Positions 10,601-20,300 of a DNA stretch of 44,928 nucleotides are shown here, one piece after another. The translations under genes and the position numbers were made by a program. Each line of letters opens with the position of its first letter. Positions within the stretch are counted from its first letter, which is position 1. Under the pieces are notes generated by a model. It made no database searches. It saw only the letters and a list, made by a program, of their open reading frames with translations, and was not told the DNA's origin. Source of the DNA: Pelagophyceae sp. CCMP2097 (lineage: Eukaryota; Sar; Pelagophyceae); NCBI GenBank assembly GCA_026770575.1, contig MU657168.1, forward strand, positions 276,738 through 321,665, read 5' to 3'.

Positions 10601-12426
10601 ATGCCTGGTTCGGCGCGGCGGGGAGCGTGTACCGGTGCGACGCGCTCGAGGGGACGTGCGACAAAGGCGCTGCCCTGCGCGTCGTAGACGGCGACACCGA
10701 AGAAGACGGCGGCCAGAGCTGCGAAGAAGACGACGAAGACGGCGGCGGTGGCCAGACCTGCGTCGTCTTCGTCGGCGTTGCCGTCGGCATGGTCGTCGCC
10801 GGCATGGGCTCGAAGAAGGGCGCGATCAGCTGGAACGGCCACAGCTATGCGGGCTCTGCTGCCGCGTTCTTCTTCGACGACGCGGGCACGGGGCGCCCGC
10901 AGGGCGCGCCGACGTCGCAGGTGCGGTGGTCCACGAGCGAGCCGACGGGGGACTATGCCCTCGTGGGCGACGGCGCCGGCGCCGGCGTGCTCGTGTCGAC
11001 GCACGCCAAGTCGCTCAAGGTCTGGGACGCAGCGACGGGCAGCCTCGCCTACGCCGTGGCCACGGGCAGCCCGGGGTTCTGCGCCGCGGCGCACCCGACC
11101 GAGGACCGCTTCCTCTCGGGCCATAGCGACCATGTCATCCGCGAGTGGCGTGTTGGTTGCGACGCGCCCATTCGCACCATCCAGGACACGACGTCCTCCG
11201 GCTGGGCCTTTGGCGGCAACTGGGCCGTCGCCTACTCGGGCGCCGGCGCTGTCATCTCCACCGAGCCGCAGTCGAAGAGCCTGCGCGTCTGGGACGCAAA
11301 TGGCGCCGTTTCCGCAGAACTCAAGGGCCACCGAGAGTGCATCACAGCTATCCACGCCGTCCGCGGCGCAGACGACCTCATCCTCTCCTGCGACCGCGGC
11401 AGCGACACGCTCATGTGGGAGCTACCGCGGCCGGGCGCCGGGCCCGCGGCGGATCCCGCGGTGCCAGAGGCGGGCGAGCCGCGCCTCGCCGATTTTTCAG
11501 ACGGCGCGTGGTGCGGCTTCGCCGGGGACGACACCATCGTCGTTGCCGACTCCAAGTTTCGCGGCGGCGGCGTCTTCGCGTTCTCGAGCGCCGGCCCGGC
11601 CTTTGGGCACCTTTGGACGCAGCCCTGCGCCGAGCTCGGCCTCGGCAGTCGGTCGACGGGCGCCGTCTTCACGGCGGCCGGCGACGCGCGCCCGACGATT
11701 GCAGTCAGCGGCGAGATGAGCGTCGCGCTGCTCGACTCGGCGACGGGAGCCCTCAAGGGCGACGCCATCGTCCTCCTCGACGACGACGATGGCTCGCTGA
11801 CGGACATTGCCGTCAACGCGGCGGGCATCCTCGTCGGCGTCGAGTGCCGCAACATGCACAGCAAAAAGTCGATCTGCGTCTCCTGGGACTGCGCCGCGCG
11901 GACGCAGCTCGCGACGTACAAGCACCACGGGGCCCGCGTCTTCGCCTGCGACGTCTCCGCCGCGGGCCTCGCGGTCACCGCGGGCCACTCGGACGAGACG
12001 CACGTCTGGGACGCGCGCACAGGCATCTCCGTCTTCAAGATCCCGGCCCACGGCATGTTCCGCGCGCTCTGGCTCGACGACTCGCACGTTCTCCTCGACG
12101 CCGAGACAGCCGGGGCCGTCGCGCTCATCGACATCGCAGACGGCGCGGCGAGGGTGTTCGAGATCCACCGCGACGGGACCAGACTCGGCGGCCTCGGCCT
12201 TGTCACGACCGACGGGCTGAGGCTCCTGACGGCGGGCGATGACGGCACGCTTCGGCTGCACGACATGGCAGACGACGCGAGCGACCACGTATTTTACAAC
12301 CACCGCGCCGCAAAGTACGGCCGCGTCGACGCGCAACGAAACGGCACGCTCATCATCGCCGCGACGACGGCCGGCATCTTCGTCCTGGACCGCGCCGTCC
12401 GCCCGCTGGAACCACCCGCCCGTTAG
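7642..12426 (+). CDS. NACHT/STAND ATPase with RelA/SpoT-like insert and WD40
   Basis: Large signal-transduction ATPase, 1534 residues in three exons (7642-8017, 8099-8561, 8661-12426). The P-loop is GGGGTGKS (residues 121-128); it is interrupted by an 81-bp intron inside the second-last Gly codon. Walker B is CVIGIDALDEL (Asp228, Asp231), and VFVTSRDE (Arg263) fits the sensor. Residues about 385-545 resemble a RelA/SpoT nucleotidyltransferase fold: LTDISRISLRF (Asp453), VKNRF, GYRDIN (497-502) and HIVEVQL (Glu517), then H-x2-YE-x2-R. The STAND helical part then resumes with AAKSDGLFIYARLLEDHL (about 580) and VLHKSVTDWL (about 684). From about residue 855 come WD40-type repeats such as KSLKVWDAATGSL, HSDHVIREWRV and KGHRECITAIHA. 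STAND proteins usually oligomerise when a ligand is sensed by the repeats. What the insert does is unknown; it could make or bind a nucleotide, or be structural. Confidence 0.85.
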
Positions 12427-12668
12427 CCCATTCATATGTGAACCGTGTTTCCTCACCTCGCGCAACCGCCGCGGTCGCCGACGCGGGCTATCTTACGTGT
12501 ACTCGTTTCGATGTCGCGACGATGACTTGTGCGGCTCCCGTCAAGCTCTCGTCTCAGTTCGTCCGGGATTGGAAAATATGAATTGCGAGGACATTGTTCC
12601 ACCATTGCACGTACTAGTACGTCATTTCGCCAACTGACTGACTTCAGGACTCCTTGCCGATCAGAGAA

Positions 12669-14159
12669 ATGGTGGCCCGCGTCCTCCTCCCGTTCTTGTC
12701 GCTTGCGGCGGCGGTCAAGCTCCCGCATGACCCGCACCCGCGCCTCCACAACCGCACGCTGTGCGAGCTTGGCGCAGCCGAGGGCCTCCTCGGCGAGGTC
12801 GTCTGCTCCAACTGGGCGGGAGACATCTCGTGGACCCCGTAGGAGATCCTCGCCCCGCACGACGAGGAGGAGCTCGTCGGCATGGTGAAGGAGGCACACA
12901 CCCTCGGGAAGAAGATGAAGGTCGTCGGCCTCGGCCACTCGTGGAACAAGATCCACCACCCGGACCCGGGTGGCTCGACCATGACGCTCTCGCACCTCAA
13001 GCGTATCGTCATCGACCGCAAGACCAACTCGGTGCGCGTGCAGGCCGGCGTGACCTTCAAGCTGCTCAACGTCGTGCTGGCCAAGGAGGGCCTCGCCCTG
13101 AACTGGATGTCGGGCGGCATCCAGACGCTCACGGTTGGCGGCGCCGTCTCCGTCGGCTACCACGGCTCGCAGATCAACGTCGGCACGTTCGCGTCGCTGA
13201 CGCAGAATATCAAGCTGCTCCAAGCCAACGGCGAGTTCCTTGACATGACTGGCAAGACGGACGAGTCGGACGAGCTCCGTGCCATCCGCACGGGCCTCGG
13301 CCTCGTCGGCATCGTCGTCGAGGTGACGCTCCCGATCACGCAGCAGTTCTACCTCAAGCGCGCGCGCTGGGAGGTGAACTCGATGGCCGAGTTCCGTAAG
13401 GACCACCTGCCGAAGTGGCGCGACCACCCGCGCTTCCACTGGTACTGGCACCCGTACACCGACAAGGTCTGGCTCATGACGTGGGAGCCGACGACCAAGG
13501 AGGCGTCCGAGAAGCAGAACCAGCCGTGCCGCACGGCCGTCCTGCAGTGGGAGGACGCCCTCCACGAGGAGTACGGCCCCGACGGCATGCCGCTCGTCCT
13601 CCGCTGGGACAACTGCTCGGACATCTCGTACCTGTCGTACACGCACGCTGACGACATGCGCGCGCAACCCATCTACAACAAGGAGTACTTCGTGCCCGTG
13701 ACGAAGGAGCACGAAGCGCTCGACGCCTTTGTCAAGGCCGTGCGCAACTCGCCCATCAAGCCGCACACGGACTTCTGGGTCCACGAGCGCTACCTCAACT
13801 CGGACAACTCGTTCCTCATGCCGTGCTACGGCTTCGGCCACTGCTCGTAGTTCGAGGTCGCGTACGTCTCGAACACGATGACGGGCCCGCTGCCGCCCAT
13901 GTCCGAGTGGCGCGAGCAGACCGCCGCGTACGACACGGCGCTGCAGTCGTTCCACGGCCGCCCGCACTGGGCCAAGGAGAACCTTGTGGACTACCAGTAC
14001 TACAAGGACTCGGGCCTGCCGATCGACGAGTTCATGGCGGTGCGCAAGCGCCTCGACCCGAACGAGATGTTCCTCAACGACTACCTTCGCGAGAAGCTCC
14101 TGCCGGGCTTCGCGCCGACGTGCGACCCGACCAAGGACCCGACGTGCTCCACCATCTAA
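12669..14159 (+). CDS. FAD-linked sugar-lactone oxidase-like, two in-frame TAGs
   Basis: This belongs to the vanillyl-alcohol-oxidase fold family that includes L-gulono- and L-galactono-1,4-lactone oxidases (ascorbate-type pathways). A single frame of 496 codons runs from ATG 12669 to TAA 14157-14159. It has a signal-like start (MVARVLLPFLSLAAAV) and an NWAG segment. VVGLGHSWN follows, with His90 at the position that binds FAD covalently in gulonolactone oxidase, then the FAD-domain blocks GGIQTLTVGGAVSVGYHG and GLGLVGIVVEVTLPI. The C-terminal part ends with RKRLDPNEMFLN, typical of the family. TAG interrupts the frame at codons 58 (12840-12842) and 394 (13848-13850), yet family similarity continues in the same frame after each. 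Options are a young pseudogene, sequence errors, readthrough or editing, or in-frame introns ending in CGTAG. Third codon positions are almost all G or C, more than in neighbouring genes. Confidence 0.75.
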
Positions 14160-15684
14160 GCTGGCCAAGCCGCACCCCACTGTGTTTTTGTCGACATATC
14201 TAATTATGTCAGTGTTGTCAAACGATCTCCACTCGGACGTGCCTTCCCCCATCCTATAGAAAGCACCGCACGATGCATCGCACGCGTTTCAGCACATCCG
14301 GTCGTATGCGAGTGTCGGTCGACGGTCGTACAAGACTTGATGCACCCGGCGGTCGGAATTGAGACCGACGAGTGGCGGCGGTCCGCTCTTCTTCGGGGCG
14401 CCTGGAGCCTGGGGCCGCTCGAGCTGTGGCCATGCCGACGATCCAGATGGCCCAAGGGCGCTGGAACACCGAGAACCCTTTGAGATTTACTCCCGAGGGC
14501 GGGAGCCGCGCGACTATATCACACATCCTATTCGACCCATGGAAGATCATGCGGGTCGTGTGGATGCCCATCCGCGCCGCATCACCGAGCCATGCCATAC
14601 AAGCTGCAAGGAGAGCGGCTGTCTCTCTTTCCAATACCCTTCTTGAAGACTTCTTCAAACGGAAATCCCAAGACGCACAGCGCCGTTTTCCGACATCGTC
14701 TGCGGGTCTCTCGTCCGGCTCGTCTTGGCCCTTGTCGGTCGACGGTCGCACAAGACTTGATGCATCCGGCGGTCGGAATTGAGGTCGAACGTCCCGGAGA
14801 AATACCCTTTTTGCAGGCCCCAGAGACGGCCTCAGAGGCGGGCCTGGAGACGGTCCGTCGACGGTCTTTCGATGGTCCTGGAGGCGGGTACAGGCACCGG
14901 AGATGGTCCCGGAGACGGTCCTCTGCAGCCGTCGACCGTCCCGGAGACGGGCTGGAGCAGAAGCAGGGGCGGGTACGGTTTCACCCGTAACCCGCGGATC
15001 GAGATCGACGGATTTGCGCGTTTTCGCCAACCCGCCGACCCGCGGGGACCGTGGCCCGGATCCGCGACCCGGCGGGCGCGGCGAAGGCGAAACCCGCGGA
15101 TAACCCGACAATCGGCGGGTTCTGCTATATAATTCCACAGGCGAGCATGCTGTGCACGACGGCTGGCCGCGGCGCACGCGGCAGCCCCGATTGCCGTGGA
15201 GGCTGATGCACGGGGAGGACGCCTGTGAGGGAAAACTCGACGACGGAGTCCCTCGGAATCTATTCGCGTGTATCATATATTGGGCTCGCGAGCGGCGTCG
15301 ACGTCGCGGGTACGCTGGCTCTCCGGAAAGAGTGGATCTTAAGCAAGCAAAGGGGCTTTTAAGTACGGGTAAGACCCGAACCCGACCCGGATTCTGCGTG
15401 TGTCGACCCGACCGACCCGTGATTTGCGGGTCAGCCGGCCTGCCGACCCGCGACTCGGCCTGGAGAACGGGATAGGTCGTCCGACCGACCCGCGACCCGA
15501 TTTTTTGGCACAAATTTACTACCCGACCCGACCCGAAGACACCGTCCCTACTCCTGGCATTGGTGCTTCTTCCAGCGCCTTGCAAGCCCGCGAGGATAAT
15601 ATTTGGCGCGTGAAGACGCTTCTTGAGCGTCGAAAGACGCTTGCTTAGGGTCGGATGAAAGGCGCCTAGGCGCTCCAGCTCGCC
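14160..15684. repeat. Repeat-rich intergenic region
   Basis: No gene is supported in these 1.5 kb. Two 50-bp direct repeats (14314-14363 and 14734-14783, 48 of 50 identical) contain GTCGGTCGACGGTCG followed by ACAAGACTTGATGC. From about 14985 to 15540 the DNA is dense in imperfect CCCGCGGAT and GACCCG units on both strands, like a decayed satellite. A copy of GTGGATCTTAAGCAAGCAA lies at 15332-15350 and recurs twice near 25.5 kb. A 443-codon open frame on the minus strand (15585-14254) spans the block, but it translates the repeats into low-complexity protein and matches nothing I recognise. Confidence 0.6.
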
Positions 15685-16695
15685 TTAGAAGTTGAGTTCC
15701 AGGCGGCTGAGCGCGTTGCGCGTCGCGTTCATCGGTGCGCACACGCCGTGCTCCGAGCCGCCCGGCGACGCGCTCGAGACGCTGCCGCCCGGCGAGTGCG
15801 CCGACGGCGCGTCCGGCTGGCAGACTTCGTTGACCGCGTCTTCGAAGTCTTGCGCGCACTTTTGCGCAGTCGCCGCGCTCACATAGCGGCGTAACGCCCG
15901 GCGTATCTTGCTGACGGAGTTCAAAATGCGGTCGTACTTCTTCGACATGGCCTCGGTTGCGCACTTGTCCTCGGCGGCCGCGCGCTGCTGCTCGTTGACG
16001 AGGTTGATCAGAGCCGCGATCTGCTCAGCGGCCTCCTTGAGTCGGACCTTGGGTCCTTGACGGCATCCTCCACATCGTCCACCTTCTCGACGACCTCCTT
16101 GTCGGCGACGTCCGAGATGATGGCCGTGCCCTCCTTGATCTGAGCCACGCGAGTCGCGCGGCGATGGAGCGTGGCGCGCCGGGGCAATAAGGTCTCGTGA
16201 GACGTGGGCGCCACGGAGCGCACAGGCAGTGCAAGCCTACCTCCTTTATGTTGAAGAGCGCATTCATGAAGTGCGGAAACAGCTTGCAGAATTGGTCACG
16301 GTTATGATCGAGCCGCGCGTGCATGTCTTCCGATTTGCCGCCGTGCGGATTCGTGTGGATTCCCGCCTACGCCGCCTCGCGCTCGCTCTTTGCGCGCGCG
16401 GCGCCGGGCGGCCTCTCGCCGGACGGCGGATGCGCCGGGGCGGCCTCCACGCCGGGCGATGGCGCACCAGTGCCTCGTACTTCTCCGACTCTTCGATGGC
16501 GCGCTGGAGCAGGCGCGCCGGCATCTTCCTCTGCCCGATGAATTGTTTGTACTCAGAGGCCGTGAGGACTAAGCGCGCCAGCAGCACCGCATTCTCTAAG
16601 CTCAGGCCGTCGAGTGCCGCTATGGCGCGCAGGAACTCCTTGTCCTTGGCGAGAACGACGATGGTGTGCTCCTTTTTGGAGGAGAGGATAAACAT
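15685..16695 (-). CDS. Hypothetical helical protein, frameshift in last exon
   Basis: I do not recognise this protein. Three exons join well: 16695-16468, 16366-16241 and 16139-15685, separated by two 101-bp introns. The encoded protein is mostly helical and charged. It opens with MFILSSKKEHTIVVLAKDKE, followed by MHARLDHNRDQFCKLFPHF, then an acidic stretch ending VDDVEDAVKD, and later LKEAAEQIAALINLVNEQQR and MSKKYDRILNSVSKIRRALR. Near 16060-16068 the frame must shift by one base to continue; no acceptable intron fits there, so either one base is missing from the sequence or the gene is damaged. The ATG at 16695 is the first in the exon, but the frame is open upstream to about 16875, so another 5' exon is possible. 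The pattern would suit a coiled-coil or BAR-like helical bundle, which is a guess. Confidence 0.55.
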
Positions 16696-17053
16696 CGAGG
16701 CGCGCCGGCAGAGGCCGACCGCGAAGAGGCGCGGCACCGCTTGCGGCGGGCGCGGCGCGGAAGCCGGCGCGGGAGCGGGAGCGAGGATACGGGCCGCGCT
16801 CAGAGCGATCCGAACGGGGTATATCCGAACGGGGTATCTTCGGCCTTCTCCACGGAATCGACGGTTTCCTCATACGAATCATCGGAATTCCTACGAGAGC
16901 TCTCGAGACTGCGATAGATGCAAAAACCTCTCTCTTTCACGCGGGGTCCAGAGCGCTTTGCTTCGCGGCAAAGTGGTCGTGCCTCTCGAGCGGCCCGAGG
17001 AAGCAATCGCAAACTCAAACGGGAGCACCGCGCCGAGATGTGCTCAAGCGCCG
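16696..17053. other. Intergenic
   Basis: No gene is seen in these 358 bases. Two adjacent copies of ATCCGAACGGGGTAT (16807-16836) form a short direct repeat. The open frame entering from the gene at 15685-16695 may mean that its 5' part extends into this stretch. Confidence 0.35.
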
Positions 17054-17188
17054 CCCGGCCTTTGGGCACCTCTGGACGCAGCCCCGCCGAGCTCGGCCTC
17101 GGCAGTAGGTCGACGGGCGTCGCCTTCGCGGCTCCCGCGGCGCGGCGCTTTCTCATTTGTACTCGTTGAGATGTTGAGACGATGACTT
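17054..17188 (+). pseudogene. Degenerate fragment copied from the WD40 gene region
   Basis: The bases 17054-17131 match 11595-11672, inside the WD40 part of the NACHT gene, with a few substitutions and small deletions that destroy the frame. The bases 17155-17188 then match 12495-12528, the 3' flank of the same gene (shared core TGTACTCGTT, later GACGATGACTT). The two matches keep order and strand, but the 820 bases between them in the source are reduced to about 23. This looks like a remnant of a paralogous WD40 gene or a partial duplication with a large deletion. It lies just beyond the stop of the SNF2 gene. Confidence 0.6.
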
Positions 17189-17249
17189 CGACTTAAACTC
17201 TGCAAACTCGTCGGACGATGACTTCGACTTAAACTCTGCAAACTCGTCG
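17178..17249. repeat. Two tandem 36-bp copies
   Basis: The 36 bases at 17178-17213 (starting GACGATGACTTCGACTTA) are repeated exactly at 17214-17249. The first bases of the unit are the end of the WD40-gene-derived fragment, so the duplication arose after that fragment was in place. The repeat lies 54 bases past the SNF2 stop codon and may fall in its 3' untranslated region. Confidence 0.85.
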
Positions 17250-17302
17250 GACGGTGGTCGGCGGCCGCGGCGCTCGGGGGATCGCGGCGCTGCCTCTGGC
17301 AG

Positions 17303-20300
17303 TTAGACGAATTGGGCCACGACGTCGTGGAGGCGGAGCTTGAACTGGTCGCTTTCGAGAGCGCCCGTGCCGACGTCTTGCGGCGGCAGCGCCTTTTCGA
17401 CGAGGCCGAGGGCGTGTTCCTCGTGCGTGCCTCGAACGGCGAGCGTCGTCACTCGCACGGGCCGCATCTGGCCGATGCGGTGCACGCGGCCGACGGCCTG
17501 CGAAAAGACGGCCGAGTCGAGGCAGGGCTCCGTGAAACAGACGTTGCTCGCCGCCGTCATGTTCAGCCCGACGCCGCCGGCTCGCAGCGTCGTCACCAGA
17601 GCGACGACGGAGGACGCCTCGAGCGCGGCCACGGCGCGCTCGCGCGCGAAACGCCGCGTCGCGCCCGTGAACGACGCGACCGCGACACCCGCGGCCTGCA
17701 GCCCGGCGGCGACGACGGCCACCGTCGCGTGCGAGGCGCAGAAGACGACCAAGCGCTCGCCCACGATGTCCGCCTCTTTCGCCAGGTCGACGACGGCCGC
17801 CGCCTTTGCCGCCACGATGGACTCGGCGCCGCACGCGGCAGCGTCGGCGGTGTCGTCTTCATCCTCGGCACGGACGCGCTTGGCGGCGCGCTGCGATTGT
17901 AGCCTTCGCGACTGGGATAGGACGAACTGCCTCGCGGCCTTAGACCACCCGCGGGTGGTTGCGGAGACTATGTCGTAATGGAGGCAAATGACGTCTTCGC
18001 CCGCAAACCGCTCGCCGCAGCACGGGCACGGCACGGTGGCGACGGTGTACTTTGGCCGGTGCACGCGCAGCCGCGCCGCGCCCTCCGACGCCGCCGCTGG
18101 CTCCGCGGCGTTTGCGGCGGCGTTTGCGGCGTCGTTTGCGGCGGCGTTTGCAGGCATGTAGCGTTCCATGGTGTTCGAAGCCGCGCCGGTGAAGATTTCC
18201 GAGGCGGAAACGCCGTCGAGCGCCGCGCAGGCGGCGTCCTCTGCCGCTCGAGTGGCGAAGCGCACGGTGGCGTGCGTGGCGCCGGCCTCTGTAAAGACTT
18301 TTACTTCCATCGTGGCGCCGCCCGCAAACGGCGCCAAGGTCTTTTTCAAAGCTTGGATAGTCTGGTGCTTCACGTCGGGTCGGCCGACGTGCAAAGGGAA
18401 CGCAGGGACCGAATCATCAAAAGCTTTGATGACGACGTAGTTGCGCTCTCGCACTTGGTCGTCTGGGAGCGGCTCCGGGACGGCGTGCGGCACACCCTCT
18501 GGAGTTTCTGAGGTCGCCTTGGCGGTTTCGAATAAAGCGTCGACGCAGTCTGCGCAGAACAGGTGCGCGCACGTCTTCGGGGCCCGCGGCGCGCGGCCGC
18601 AGACGCCCGCTTCGAGGCATAAAGCGCACCGCCTCTCCAAACCGCGGTCCACCAGGCCATCTCGCAAAGAAGCCTGGAGCACGGCCAGCTCGGACGCGGG
18701 CACGCTCTCGGCGGAGGCGTCGGCGTCCAAGCGGACGGGCACCTTGATTCGGAGCACGGCCCAGTTGCAGGAACCGACGACGGAGTCGTGCAGCTTTGCG
18801 GCGGAAGGACCCTCGCCCGCGCAGAAGCGCTCCAACGGGAAGAGCAAGTGCCTGTCCGTGTGCAGCCTGCGCGACGCGTCGACGCCGCCGCGCCGATTTG
18901 TGCGCTGCGCTTCCGCGACGGCTCGGTACGCCCGGAGCGTCTCCTCCGGGACGTCGACGAGCCTCGCCTCGCGCGGCAGCAGAGGCGGTAAAGCGCACAT
19001 CTTGGTTCCACCCCGCCGCGCGGCCTTGGAGTGGCGGACGATCAAGGGCTTGAGGACGGTGGCGACGACTTCGGCTGTTGAATTGTATTCCGAGAAAAAG
19101 TTGTTGGCCAGCATGCATCGGAAATAGTTGCGCGGCAGCACACGAGGCAAGAGGCGCAAAAAGGCGAGTTGGCCGTACACTTCGAAGAGCTCGTTGGAAA
19201 AGGGCGTGCCCGTGACGGACCATCTGTTCGGCGCGTCGAGGGATTGGCAAGCCTCGGCCGCCGGCGCGACGTCAATCCGGCCCGCGCGCGGCCGCGCCTT
19301 TAAAGAGGCGTGCGGCTCGTCGCAGACCACGCGCCACCACTCCAGCCCGGCGTTTGCGACGTTGTTGGCGGCGCCGTACGTCGTGAGCACGAAGCCTTGG
19401 GGGAGTCTTGCGACGCGCTTGGCGCCTTCGCCTCGTGTGTCCGTCCACTCTGCGACTTTGGCGTCTGGCGCCCACTTATTCACCTCGTTGGTCCACTGCC
19501 CAACCAAAGCGTCGGGCACGACGACGAGCGTCGCCGGCCTTCGCTTCGTCGAATCTTCGACCCACTCGGCGGGCGCAGGGTGCGCCAGCGCCAGAGCAAT
19601 CATCTCGAGAGTCTTCCCAAGACCCATCTCCTCGGCGCAGATGCCGCCGCGGTGGCCGCCTCTGTGCGGCTCCAAGTTGACGCCGACGTCGGCTAAAAGG
19701 CGCTGCTGCGCCTTGGCCTCGGGCGTGACGCCGTACTTCGGCCAATCCCTTTTAAAACGGCCGCGCGGCAGCGAGACTGCCGAAACGTCGCCGCCCGCCA
19801 AGCGCGTCGCAAATAAGTCCTCTAAAGCCCACGGCGAAGTTTCGCGAGCCAGCATCCACGCCACCGTCTCTTGTTGGTACTCTGCTAAAACGACTCCAGG
19901 CGCGAAACCCGTAATGGCCCCCGGCGCCACGGGCCCGAGCGGCGCCGCCGTGCCCTCCATCTCGAGCGCGGAGAGGAGGCCGGAGCACGTCCGGAGCTCC
20001 GTAAAAGGCATCCTTTTCGCCTTTGGCGGAAGGCACAGCCCGTCTGCCTTTTGCTTCGGCGCCGCGACGGCCGACGCCCGTTGCAGCATGCGCGCCACGG
20101 CCGCGGAAGCGGCGTGGAACTGGACGTGGCCGCCTTCGTGCCACTCGCCGCGCACGACGTGGCCGTTTGCCGAGACGACGACGCGCAGAACGACAGTCTT
20201 CTCGCCCTCCGCGTCGCCGTCCTCCGCGCCGTCCGCGACGCCCGTGACGCTGGTGCACGTGGCGGAGACGCTGAAGACGGACGCGGCGAGGAGCGCCTCG

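Noticed and set aside
12798..12842. A 45-bp intron removing the first TAG of the flavoprotein
   Set aside because: It would delete the NWAG segment that is typical of the family and its donor GTCGTC is weak. It is kept only as an alternative in the finding on this gene.
12453..14252. 599-codon minus-strand frame opposite the flavoprotein
   Set aside because: It is uninterrupted, unlike the plus frame, but it encodes repetitive Arg/Val/His/Leu sequence, the usual antisense shadow of a gene with strong G/C third positions. The plus frame has unmistakable FAD-oxidase motifs.
14254..15585. 443-codon open frame on the minus strand as a gene
   Set aside because: It runs through direct repeats and GACCCG satellite units, its composition is Arg/Pro/Ser-rich, it has no recognisable domain, and GC-rich DNA commonly keeps such frames open.
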